Shown here one piece after another: positions 24,835 to 35,641 of a stretch of 64,000 nt of DNA (the first letter of the stretch is position 1; the number at the start of each line of letters is the position of its first letter). Position numbers and translations under genes: made by a program. The notes under the pieces are model-generated. The model had not been told where the DNA came from. It ran no database searches and saw only the letters and a program-made list of their open reading frames with translations. The stretch comes from Rotaria macrura (Eukaryota; Rotifera; Eurotatoria; Philodinida; Philodinidae), in NCBI GenBank assembly GCA_900239685.1, contig OENT01000335.1, positions 62,001 to 126,000 on the forward strand. The letters run 5' to 3'.

Positions 24835-25959
24835 TTAGTGTTTGCGTTTTCGAGATAATCTCGTTGTGTTTGATAATAAAGGTCTTTTCCTATATAATTT
24901 ACGAGGTACATTATTAATCGTTCGATAGGTTCTATTGAGAAATTTTTCAAGTCCACTATGAAAAACTGCTGGTTGTTCATAATACGAACTATGCGAAGCA
25001 TCTTTAATTAACAAGACTTTGCTTAAAGGTATTTGTTTAAGATTATCGACTGCTGATTGAAATTTAGTATCTTTTTCACCATGAACAATTAATGTTGGTA
25101 CCTTCAATGTAAAGAATATGTATAAAATATTTTTTTTCTAAAATCTTACCGACTTACTCTTATAGTTTTATAATCAGAAATTTCATATTTTTCTGTTCCA
25201 ACAGGAGCTATGTAAACAAAACCTCGAGCTGAATTCCCCTGTTTATTTAGTTGAAACATATAGGGCAAGCTGAATCGACCACTCAATGAATGGCTAATAA
25301 TAACTAAATTTTTCAGATCCAGTCTTTCGATGAGATTTGTTAACCATCGAGCTGCTACTTTTTGTTGTTTTAGAAGAAATGAATTGTTACCATTAAATGG
25401 AAGGTCAATGGCGAATGCATGATAACCCCACGTACTTAATAACCGGAGTGTACCTAACATGCATTCGATAATGTTAATAATCATTTGAAATAGTATATAG
25501 TTATTTACCTGTTTCGTTCCATATTTCAGCACAAAATTTTGCACCATGAAGTAGAAGTACATGACGATTCCCCGTACCAGCTTCAAGAACAGTAATGTTT
25601 TCAAGCTAAATTAAAATGAGACTTTTTTTGTTTTGTTTCTATTACGAACATGAATAATAAGCAACAAATAATACCGTCTCATTATTCATGGATATCTTAT
25701 ACTTTCGAATTGCTACTTGAGGAAGGTCAATATTATTAGAATCTAATGTTTTCGTTCTATTTCTTGATCTATTCTTGGTTATAGTGATCATTTTGGTAGC
25801 AGCAATACGATTTGGCTTAGGAAATACATTGGCTTTCTTAGCTTCATCATAATCAGTTTGACGTCGACCATATGATACCAGATTGAGTGCAACAAGACCA
25901 AGGCCACAAATAAAAATACCAAAAACGATGAATTTGAAAGCAGATGATTGTCCTAACAT
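24835..25959 (-). CDS. ABHD14-like: ABHD14-type alpha/beta hydrolase, membrane-anchored
   Basis: Four exons: 25959-25675, 25605-25509, 25453-25158, 25101-24835. The introns are 69, 55 and 56 bp; all joins are in frame, giving 314 residues. Residues of about 10-28 form one transmembrane segment with a short N-terminal tail, the type II topology of ABHD14A rather than the soluble ABHD14B. The hydrolase core shows LLLHGAKF, GTLRLLSTWGYHAFAIDLP, nucleophile S183 in ISHSLSG (the family's SxSxS elbow), D237 in HGEKD and H263 in DASHSSYY. ABHD14B is known as a lysine deacetylase/hydrolase; the substrate here cannot be told. The tail after the domain is very basic (RKLYRKRPL, RLSRKRKH). The gene is divergent from the gene at 26285, with 325 bp between start codons. 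Confidence 0.93.
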
Positions 25960-26284
25960 TTTATTGTTTTTCTTAACAAAATCTTAAAAAGAAGCATTTA
26001 ACAGTTGTAGATAAGTTAATGTGATACACAAATGAACGATTTTTATTAGTTTGCCACTAATATGTGATTAAAAACGAGAAACACAAATGAGAGAAAAGAA
26101 AAAAAATGGCAAAAGATGAAACATGCAATCTTATTGATTGTTGCTATAGTATCTAAACGATCGTTCTTCTTTTGTTCTATTTTTTTTTCGCTTATTTGCT
26201 TCTTGCCACTCTTCATGGCAGAGTCAATGTATTGTTCATAAAAGTATTTTATTTTAGAATACAAGGCAAGGTTCTTCAAATAGT
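25960..26284. promoter_or_regulatory. Shared intergenic region of two divergent genes
   Basis: The 325 bp between the ATG of the ABHD14-like gene (-) and the ATG of the gene at 26285 (+) must hold both upstream regions. It is A/T-rich, with pyrimidine runs near each start. No defined promoter motif can be named. Confidence 0.35.
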
Positions 26285-27259
26285 ATGAATGATAGTATAC
26301 GTACTAGCGATCGATTACCTGCCTTTTTTTCCATTGAAACTCTTCAAGAAGTAGTACGTAATTGTAAACGTAATGAACAATTTATAAATGAACTGATACG
26401 TTTTACACGTTATGAACGTAAAAAAGCGGAACATTTTCTAAACGAAATTCATCGAACACATCAACAACATGATAAACTTCTTTCAACATTTTCAAATGAT
26501 GATCAATATTCAAAATTGAAACAAAAGAAATCCATAGAATTTTTTATTTCTTTCGACGATAGCAAATCGAAAATCAACAATCCTCAAAAACAAAACAAAT
26601 CTTCATCGCATAGAACAATATTGAAAGAACACGAAAATACAGCTATAACATCAATTCTTAATCAATCACAACATTCTGCTAGTAGCAATCATCAACGTCA
26701 TCGGGTACGATTCAATATTCCCGAACATAAGAGTAAAATTCAAATCGATACCTCTATTCCGTCCAATCAACGTAAACAATCGACGACAATGAATGACAAA
26801 CTATCCGAATTAGCGCGTCGTTGTCAAGAACTTCTCTCATGCTTACATATAAATCGTGACGAAGTAACATCCGTCGAAAATTTTAATTACCATCCAAAAC
26901 GAATGTTTTCTCAAAATCCAAGTCTTTTTCATCAAGAATACGAAGATAATTTTCCTGTTGATCGTAAATGTCAAGAAGAAATCATTCGACATTCTTATTC
27001 AAATGTAATATCAAGTCATCATAATCAATCAAATCTTATGCGATTACCATTAACATCTGAAAAAAATATGAAACTACTATCAAAGAATAAATATGAACAA
27101 TGGTTTGAACTCAATGATGGACTACGACGAGACTTGATAGATGAAATACAACAAAGAAATTTGTTGAGGACAAAAATTTTTCAAATACGTCTTCGGCAAA
27201 AAGCTTTATTACGTGGTCATACTCAACGAAATGAATCATTAACAATGATTGACATATAA
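26285..27259 (+). CDS. Unknown 324-residue protein, predicted coiled-coil ends
   Basis: A single-exon frame with coding-like codon use. Residues of about 15-70 are helical and charged (ETLQEVVRNCKRNEQFINEL, YERKKAEHFLNEIHR). The middle is low-complexity and rich in K, N, Q, H and S. Residues of about 275-320 are again helical and basic (DGLRRDLIDEIQQRN, IFQIRLRQKALLRGH). No family is recognised. The layout, helices flanking a disordered centre, is common in cytoskeletal or ciliary accessory proteins, but that is only a guess. Confidence 0.6.
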   Translation: MNDSIRTSDRLPAFFSIETLQEVVRNCKRNEQFINELIRFTRYERKKAEHFLNEIHRTHQQHDKLLSTFSNDDQYSKLKQKKSIEFFISFDDSKSKINNPQKQNKSSSHRTILKEHENTAITSILNQSQHSASSNHQRHRVRFNIPEHKSKIQIDTSIPSNQRKQSTTMNDKLSELARRCQELLSCLHINRDEVTSVENFNYHPKRMFSQNPSLFHQEYEDNFPVDRKCQEEIIRHSYSNVISSHHNQSNLMRLPLTSEKNMKLLSKNKYEQWFELNDGLRRDLIDEIQQRNLLRTKIFQIRLRQKALLRGHTQRNESLTMIDI

Positions 27260-27791
27260 AAGCTGCACGCTATTCTTTTTTTCTTTTCTCTGTATGATTA
27301 TAAGAGTACTTTGTTGCTTCTATCTATGCTATTTGGTGTATACCACATGCTTATATATATATTTCATTGGTACTTTCTAATGGATATAAATCGGTAGTCT
27401 TAGTAATACTTAACGATATTATCGCTATAAGAATTAGAGATGTGTCGTTTCGACGATAACGAGTAGTTGCTGCCACAGGGGAAAAGATAAGTATCGGCAA
27501 ATATACGGATATATAAAAATTACCAAAATACAGCTCGTATCTTATTCTGAGTTTTGTTTTTGTCCTCTATCTTTATAATATTTCTCTGTATATATATATA
27601 TATTGCCAAACGTTAATTTAGGTCGATTTTATACTTTCGAGTGTAAGATAAATTGCAGGTTTGTAACAAATATGATTCATTTGTTCGTGATAACGCACTA
27701 GAACTTGAATGTTTCTTATGATTTCTCATCACAATAGATAATAGTTTGTTGATATTGCTGTCCTCTTTTATTTTGAAGCGAAATAAAATCG
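27260..27791. other. Intergenic, no gene
   Basis: About 530 bp between two plus-strand genes. There is a TA-rich run (27590-27602) and no recognised feature. Confidence 0.4.
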
Positions 27792-30700
27792 ATGGAAAAA
27801 CTTCGCCGATGTTTACTTGAAAGCACAACGAAACAAGCGGATTTAATTGAAATATTTTCAGCTATCGATCGAGGTTCGATTGATTTTATGCAAGGAATTA
27901 TTATTATTGTTTTCATTAGATTGTTCTGGTCGGATAACATATAACGAATTTCGTGCAACTATCAAATCTCTTCAACTTGGCATCGATGATGAGAATGAAA
28001 TCAAAAATCTCTTTCGCCAATTTGACACGACGAAGAATGGTCAAATTGATCTTTCGGAATTTCTTCATCAATTACGGCCACCGATGAATGAACGACGGCA
28101 GAAAGCTACTTTAAACTTATTTAATTCAATAGATGTAAATAAAGATGGTAAATTAAAAGTTGGAGATCTTAAAGTATGGATATTTCTTGTGTTTGACTTC
28201 TTTTTTTGCTAAACATACTATTGAAATTTTAGAAGAAATATGCTAATCAACTTCAATCTAGCGAAAGAAGATCAAGTCAAAGTATGAACAAAGTAAGACA
28301 TATCGGCTTAATCTTAATGATTCAACAACAGAATTAAAATCCTATGTTAGTATTTCGACAACGTATAGTGAAAAGTTTAAATGAGCATAGTTTCATGTCG
28401 TTTGATATATTCCTCTTCCTTCATAAGAAAATTGAATGTGTCGATAAACAACTCAATGATCCAAAAAATTTCACATTGAAACTTGACGATGAATGATCTC
28501 GACGGAGCTTAACCAATCATAGTATTAGATGAATCAACATTGGTCTTATAGATGATATTGGAATAAGTAAGAAATCCAAGTAATTTTGCAAGCAGACACG
28601 TTAATCTCGACTCATTGATATTGATAAGAAAAATTCCTCCAATCGTTTTCATTTCGAAATTATGCGTATGTCATAGATTTTCATGACCTATGCATTGGCT
28701 TGCTCAAGTAACACTAGCGGCACAGTGTAAGAACATTACATTTTGCTCATATCATTTTGAACATTTCACGATAATTCGGAGTTCATGAAATTTTTCCCTT
28801 GAAACTGTAACGGTCAAATGTTAACATCCTTTGTTTCACTGCATTTCTCAAAAATGAAGTTTCATATTTCGACCCATTAACTCTCTCTCTCTCTCTGACA
28901 TTTTCTCCCACATTTATGATCGAAATAGAAACATAATACTGCAACCAGGTTACAAGAACAAGCCAAAATACAAAAAATAGCTCATGATTAAACTTATTAT
29001 AGCAGGAATAACTATTAAGCTTTTGTAAAGTTCTCCAATCTCAGTGTTACTCTTTTCTGCGCGTACGACTAGGCTTACAAAGTATTCTTTAAATGGCTCA
29101 TATAATCAGGCAGATTACATGCCTATGTGAACCTAATAAATCGCTTGAAAATATTGTATCGTAAGGCCTATAAAGTACGGAATTTATCAATCGTTAAAAA
29201 GTTTTCATAAAACTATGATTCGAATGACTTCTTTGGAACAGGGGTAAATTAGTTACTTGCCACTATCGAATGAGCAATTTAAATTTGACTTCGAAAAAAT
29301 TTTGGTTTCCTTCGACAAACAGAATAGCAAATAACGTTTTATCAAAAAAAAAACTCCATAATTACTTTGAATCCAATCACCTTCGAACCACGTGCATTGT
29401 TAATACGACGATTCTTGTCGAAAGTTGGAAAGTATCGAATCAATTAAATACACAGTTAGAGTATTCGAAATTTTCGGTGGCATGACAGTTGAGGTCCCAA
29501 CGGCTGAGTCTGATTAAAAGAATAATCGAGAAAGCACAAGAAAATAACTTTATTTAGTCTAGCTAATAATCAAAAAAAGATTTGAAAAGAGCTCTTGCTC
29601 TTCAGATGAAAATACGAAACTAGTAGTTGTAATTGTTCATCCAACAGCTTGTATTTCGCTCGCTTTTTTAATTTAGCAGCCCCACCTTGCAGCTGCTGAG
29701 CTATTATCGAATTCGCGAGCGGTTCGATTTCAAGTGTGATAGGTTCATAGATTGATAGGTTTCTTCATGCTAAATACTGAACAAAATTTATGCGCAACTG
29801 TGTCGGGAAAATAGATTCGACTACTTGAATAGCTCTGTGCCAACCTTCTGATGAATTGTTCACTCGGGGTAGCTGTTGCTTCAATGTCGAAAAACAATTG
29901 CATATAGCAGTTGAAAAGCGAGCAGTGCAACATCGATTGTTTCAAAATGGACGCTCGAAAACATTATTCTTGAAATAGTCGACAAATTTTAAGTAAGTTA
30001 TCATAGTAGATATTGCCAAATACTTGTTCATATCTGGAGAGATAGTCGTCTTATTCGTGGATGAGATTATCAAGCAATCAGTGACATCATGAGAAGTGGC
30101 AGGTTTGAATGCACGTTTAAACTTCATCTATGTACATGGGCAGATGTTGATTGATATCTTGCCTTGTACATCAATGAAGGCTCAATGTTCAGGGCTCAAC
30201 TGTCGGTGCACCGAAATTTTCGTTTGAATTGATATTGTTCAATGGAAGAGATTTGCGCATTTTTCGATTATTCTTTAGTGCAATGATGAAAAATATCGGC
30301 GGGACACTTTGTTATATTTTTCTAATTCAAATAAACTGTCACAGGTGAAAATTCGATATCGTATGGTGAGTAGTGTACTATTCATACGTGTTGTAACCAC
30401 AAACGATAATTCTTGTATCGCTTTTTTTCTCATTGTATAATCGAACTATCTTCACTTTGAAATTCGCGTTGAATAAGAGGTACTTTACCGTTTTCTAGTA
30501 ATTCTGGGTATTTACAAAGAGAAAGGAAAATCTGAGTGTTAGTGTAGATGTGAGCAAACACAGAATATTCATAGACAAATCCTTACAGGAATGAATCAGT
30601 TATACATACGAGTCATACTTTCTGTTTCTATTTGATATCGATAAGTAGTTTTCTTTTGACATTTTTCAGTTTATTTGTCTTACAACTTACGTGATGCTTC

Positions 30701-31198
30701 TTAACAAAGATGTTAAAAATTTCTATCTCGATTTATTTAACAATAATTTTAATTATTGGCAATATCTTCAGTCACGTAGGCTAATTAGTCAAAAAATATC
30801 ACATGTTGATACGACAGAGTAATTACCAAGTCTCCGTCCAAAGACTTGGACAAGTGAAAAATCTTAATTTATAGATTTATTTTACATCATGAAACCAGTA
30901 TTAGTTTGTGTTATGATTCTACTAGATTAGTATAGCAACATACTTCACATTTGGAAAATCATATATATTATAATCTAAAAGAAAAACCCATTCACATGTT
31001 TAATATTCATGATATGTTGTTTTTTTCTTTGTGTAGGTTCTTCGTAATTTATTAATTAAATTCGAAAAACATGGTAAAGAAGATGGTACTATTGATAAAG
31101 AAGAATTTTTCGGTTTCTGTTCAATGCTCAGTGCTACGGTGAAAGAAGATGTGTATTTTGAATATGTTCTACGAGCATTATTCGATTTTCATCTTTGA
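27792..31198 (+). CDS. CAPS-like: Calcyphosine (EF-hand calcium-binding protein)
   Basis: Four exons: 27792-27873, 27920-28173, 28233-28292, 31037-31198. The introns are 46, 59 and 2744 bp; the protein is 185 residues (human CAPS has 189). The start MEKLRRCLLE matches the calcyphosine N-terminus. EF1 has ligands D26, D28, S30 and E37. EF2 (D63 to E74, position 3 is T) is followed by the hallmark FLHQLRPPM. EF3 is D99-N101-D103 and ends with D110. The last exon supplies VLRNLLIKFE and EF4 (KEDGTIDKEEF), as in CAPS, where the fourth loop is also irregular. The alignment across the long intron is continuous and in phase 0, which supports the distant last exon. It is probably a cytosolic calcium sensor linked to cilia or secretion in animals. 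It converges on the IFRD gene, 223 bp away. Confidence 0.9.
28881..28896. repeat. (CT)8 microsatellite
   Basis: Perfect dinucleotide run inside the large calcyphosine intron. Confidence 0.85.
29745..30127 (-). pseudogene. hAT transposase C-terminal remnant
   Basis: The minus-strand frame 29945-29745 contains FFDIEATATPSEQF, then SSSRIYFPDTVAHKF. This order, AT(S/A)TPSE(R), then R-x-x-L/F-x-P-x-x-V, is that of the hAT dimerisation domain. The expected FSxAG after the SER motif is degraded, and the frame upstream (30127-29942) is shifted and not recognisable. No complete ends were found. It is a dead fragment, not an active element. Confidence 0.6.
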
Positions 31199-31421
31199 AA
31201 TAAAACGAAACAAACAAGCGCCACAAGCTTTATTTATTTACGAATATATTTATGCTAGCTTTATTCAAAACAAAAATAGAAGGTGGTCGAATGATAAAAA
31301 CCTGACTAAAAATATCCAGGTCTTTAGCACACACAAACTATTGAATTTAGACGAATATTGTTTTAAATACATAGCAGAAATATATCAGCGAAAACACAAA
31401 AGCACATCCTCAAAAGGCTAC

Positions 31422-34400
31422 TTAATCGTCAGATTGAATTCGTATAACTTTATTAGCACGAGTCTTTTTAAGTGCTTGAGTACGAATTTTGAATGCAGCT
31501 TTATTGGCTAATTGCTGAAAAAGAAATCAAGAAAATAAAAAAAAAACATAGATAATTTCAAAATTCCTTTGAAATATTGTTCATACTCGTTCAAATCGAC
31601 TGGCTTTCGATTGATGAACATCTTCGATTTCTAAATCATCCAAATTGAAGACAGAACGAAGAAATCCATTTTCCTATTAATTTTAAATAATAAAATTTTG
31701 AAAGATTATATAAATATTATCAAACTACTCTTCGATCAAGATTTTCTTCATCTAATAAGTAGTAACGACAAGGTTTAATTTTCACACATGAGCAATTGAA
31801 TGTCGATTAATCACTAATCGAGATCATGTATACGGGTTCTTAGCCGAGAATTTTCAAAATATTATTCTATGACTATTTCAAATTTGTTGATATATTTCAA
31901 TCTACATGACTTGGACATTCAATAGTCGTTGATGGGCATGTCCGATTTTAAACGATTCAAATACCGGCTCTCTATCTCTCATCACTACAATTAAAATAGT
32001 CAATTTTTCATATCAATCTAATCATTGTTCAAATATCAATGTGTAGAAAACGGAAATTTTCCATCACTCATTCTAAGAACATGATCATGAGTGAAATGCG
32101 ATTTGATACTTAGAATCGTTTCCTTTCATCAATTTACCTTTAAATGCACATTCATTCCCGTAGCTAATAAACTACTAAATACATTATAGTAAAGTCTACT
32201 TGTCCACGATGTAATTTCTAGAGTTTCACGACCAAATTTGACATCGAACTCTGGTGCTGTACCCTCCTAAAGAAAGAAAGGTCACATTGACAGAATATAA
32301 GACATTTATGACAATTTCAATTTTACTTCGAATGAATTGTAAATCTCTCTGAATGTTGCATGTTGTATACGTTTTTCTTTTTTGCCTTTATATTTTGCAC
32401 TTTCATTAGCTTTTTTATCTAATGTTATTAATAATGATTCTGGTGGTTCAGCAAATACCTAAAGAACATCGATTATCATTATTATTTAAATAAGTTGTTA
32501 TTCGTTCTTTTTACATACACTGTTTATATCTCGTGCTATTTCATATAGAACAGCTATTGTTTCACCTGCTTGATTACGTAAATCAGCATTATTAGATTCA
32601 ATAAGACCGGGAACTTTTTCAAGTGCATATCTAAAATAGTTTATAATGTACATTTGAATCACAAGCATAAATTAAAGTTCTTCGAAAAGATAAGAAAACG
32701 ATGACAGAGAAATGAGACTTCATTTACTAGCTATGATGATTCGAGAGGTAGAAAACTAGTCGAATATCTCTTTTTCTTGTTGTAATCAATAGCAGTACTA
32801 AGAGAGAGGATTGATAAGATAAATTAGGCTATGACAACTTCGATTTGTGTATGGATACATCATTTTGACTGATCAATTGATTAGTGCGAATTATCTCTAG
32901 TCTACGTATGTAATCAAGACGATCATCATCATCATATAGCTTCTACGTCAAAAAGAAAGAAAGAATGTCGATCGATTTTCATGCAGCTCACGTTTGACAA
33001 GCGGATTTACTATCGATGAATCATTTTTTAGTAAACGCTCACTAGATTGAAAAATCAATATTAATCAACCAACACTTACGTTCGTATTATTTCATGTGCA
33101 ATATTACTTGGCATAGTTGATGTAAGAAGACACCATGATGACAATACAGCTGAATGTAATTCTTGTGTTTCATGATTGACATTCGGTGAAGTACCATCAG
33201 CATGTAGGTATGATCGAGAGAATATTGTTTCTAATGTTTTCATTACTTCAATTGTCATCTATTGAACAACAAGATACTGATTTACACAAACACAAAAAAG
33301 AAACAAATATCGAATTTGAACTTACTGATATATCTTCGCAAGTAATGAAGCAAATGATACCTATTGCTTTAGCATACTGTAAATAGTAAAAATTCTCAAA
33401 ATGATTCATTTGATATATCAGTAAATATACATACATTCTTTCTTAATGATGGTGATTTTGATTCATCTCGTATTACTGGCATAATAGCATCGCGAAATTT
33501 TGAAAATAATTCATCATTTGATTCACCAAGTTGAACAATAAATAGTGATGTAACTATTGCTGCAAGTCGTCCTTCGGATTCGTTACTTTTACGTAAGCAT
33601 GCTGCTAATTGTTCGACTAACGTTTCACTTCTGTAAAAATTAAAAAATATGAATTTCATCTATGAGAAGAAATAATTTTTCGTCTATACCGGCTAGAGAC
33701 GAGATCACATATATATTTCTGAGAGAATAATAATTGAAGTGTACGTAAAGAATGTTCACGTGTCTTGAGACTAAAAAAGAGACATATCATGCATTCATAT
33801 GATATTTATTCATTAGCACTAAATAGTTACTCTTTATTACGAAGTCCTTCAATTGATGAATCAAGTTTTTCATCGAGACTTTCAGTTGAGAGAATAATAT
33901 CATTTGTTGAAGAGAAACCAGCTGAAATGTAATAATGACTTTTATAAATCAGAAACACATTGTTTTTATTATTCCAATGGAATAATCAAAAAAAAAGGTT
34001 GCTTTCGATCATGGGAAAGACTATATTTTTCCTATGTCATAGAATCACTTGTGAAATTGGTGTATGGAGTTAGGTTTAATCTGTTCTGTACTTCTTCTTT
34101 ATTCGTGGTGTAGTTTCCTGTCAAAGATTATCACTTTATTCTTGATTCTTTTGAATTTGATACGAAACTCGATGGATGATAAAACATACCTACTCGTATT
34201 TTCAGGTTTCTTCACTCTATCAATATTCAGTTAAAGTAATTTCAAAATTTTTATTGTGTATCGTATGAATACTATGAATAGATGGATGAACAATAAATGG
34301 AATGTAATTTATATGACAAATAAATCAATATTTTAAAGTTTTAAAAATGGCCCAGGATAAAAATATCATCATTTGAAGACTGATCGCATAATTATCCTGT

Positions 34401-35136
34401 AGAAATATTCGCTTTAGTTCATCGATTTAGATCTTTAAAGAAAAAAAAATGAACCTATTTCCTCTCGATTCTAGATAAAAGATCAATCTTACACACAGTT
34501 CTAACACTCGATAGTTCACTTCCTTCTACATAATTGCCTACTTCAGAGAAGATAAATGACTGAGGTTTTATAGATTAGAAAAAAAACGAGATAAAAAGAT
34601 TTTACAGAGTCTGCTATCTGCAATACAAATAAGTTTCGATGACATTTTCTCCACGTCAAAACTAAAATCCCATATCTTTAGACTCTTAGTCAATAGTGAA
34701 TAAAAATAAATCAGGACATACACGCATAGGTTTGTTTTTGATAGAATCGACTGAAAAAAATCAATCATCTCCCCTGTAACTCCAAAGTTAGTGGTGCAAA
34801 ATATTTTGTATTTCATATAGTCCTATACTTAACTCTTGATTTTCTTTTTAGATCAATACGTTTGAATGAAAAACATCTGCCGATAGATTGAATAATAAAT
34901 CATGTTTGTTTCTTCTATGCTTACCTTCACTATCATCGTAGATACTTGTTGCATCAGATATATTTGAACATGTACTAACACCATCATCGATCGATGTGCA
35001 TTCATCATCACCTGATCTTGTCATCGCACTCCGAGGAGGCCGATCTTAAGAAAAATAATAATATAAAGTTCATTTTAGATTTCGAAAGAAAAATATTATT
35101 TTTCTTTTTCTTACTTTTTCTAGTATACTTTGGCAT
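31422..35136 (-). CDS. IFRD-like: Interferon-related developmental regulator (IFRD1/2) homologue
   Basis: Twelve exons: 35136-35115, 35044-34925, 33921-33831, 33770-33690, 33630-33435, 33376-33326, 33258-33080, 32630-32519, 32458-32327, 32266-32138, 31673-31587, 31514-31422. All GT/AG junctions keep frame, giving 430 residues (human IFRD1 451). The start MPKYTRKNRPPRS matches the family's MPKNKKRN. Armadillo-like repeats follow (KTREHSLRTLQLLF, RLAAIVTSLFIVQLG, ICFITCEDI, LETIFSRSYL). The C-terminal IFRD region has ATFREIYNSFE, VKFGRETLEITSW, GMNVHLK, ENGFLRSVF, SRFER and AAFKIRTQALKKTR. The family acts as transcriptional co-regulators; IFRD2 also binds translationally inactive ribosomes. Most introns are 58-72 bp, but three are 1003, 464 and 449 bp. 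The gene lies 130 bp downstream of POMP on the same strand, with a strong acceptor (GTTTCTTTCAG, ending at about 35165) before its ATG. Confidence 0.93.
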
Positions 35137-35266
35137 AATAGATTAACTAGGATATAAACATAATCTGAAAGAAACAATATTAATAAGTTCTGTAATAACA
35201 ATATTTTAGAAGAAAAGTGATTATATAATATTCATATTAATTATTGTTCTAGATTTTTTTCTTAAT

Positions 35267-35641
35267 TTAAAATAATCGATCACGTTTATCCATGGCTAAA
35301 TGTGGATCAATTTGAACTTCACTAAATTCTCTTTGATTATTTAAAATATCTTCAAATGAAATTTCTTCATTTGTACCACGTAAAACATCTAGCATAAGAC
35401 GTGAACTCGGCAAACATGGTAAACGACCAATCTTATTTGCTAATTGTAATTCTGTTTTGAGTTTCAATGGTGCTTGAATACCTAAGACACTACGTGCCAT
35501 ATGATGATGAAATTTGTCACGATTATCTAGATAGGTTGTTTCAGATTTTTCAAGGATATGACCTGTTGTTAACGTGGATTTGACAGACGTCAAACCTTCA
35601 AATAACTTATTTGGTAAACCAGTGTAACTTGACGTATCCAT
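35267..35641 (-). CDS. POMP: Proteasome maturation protein (POMP/Ump1)
   Basis: A 124-residue intronless frame (human POMP 141). The C-terminal half carries the family signature: LGIQAPLKLKTELQL, GRLPCLPSSRLMLDVLRG, EEISFEDILN and a closing PHLAMDKR. Known role: a short-lived chaperone of 20S proteasome assembly that helps dimerise half-proteasomes and is the first substrate degraded. The N-terminus is shorter than in vertebrates but retains the LP...LFEGLTSVKSTL block. The next gene (IFRD-like) starts only 130 bp downstream on the same strand, so the pair may be co-transcribed. Confidence 0.95.
   Translation of the reverse strand: MDTSSYTGLPNKLFEGLTSVKSTLTTGHILEKSETTYLDNRDKFHHHMARSVLGIQAPLKLKTELQLANKIGRLPCLPSSRLMLDVLRGTNEEISFEDILNNQREFSEVQIDPHLAMDKRDRLF

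Larger units (their letters stand above)
28293..31036 (+). other. Expanded 2744-bp intron of the calcyphosine gene
   Basis: Bounded by GTAAGA and TTTGTGTAG. All other introns in this gene are under 60 bp. It contains a hAT transposase remnant (minus strand, 29745-30127) and a CT microsatellite (28881-28896). It also has a 50-codon plus-strand open stretch (28339-28491) of coding-like composition that does not splice in frame to either neighbour. The expansion is best explained by transposon insertion and decay (inference). Confidence 0.7.

Noticed and set aside
28339-28491. 50-codon open stretch as an alternative calcyphosine exon
   Set aside because: A stop precedes it in frame and no acceptor gives the right phase after exon 3.
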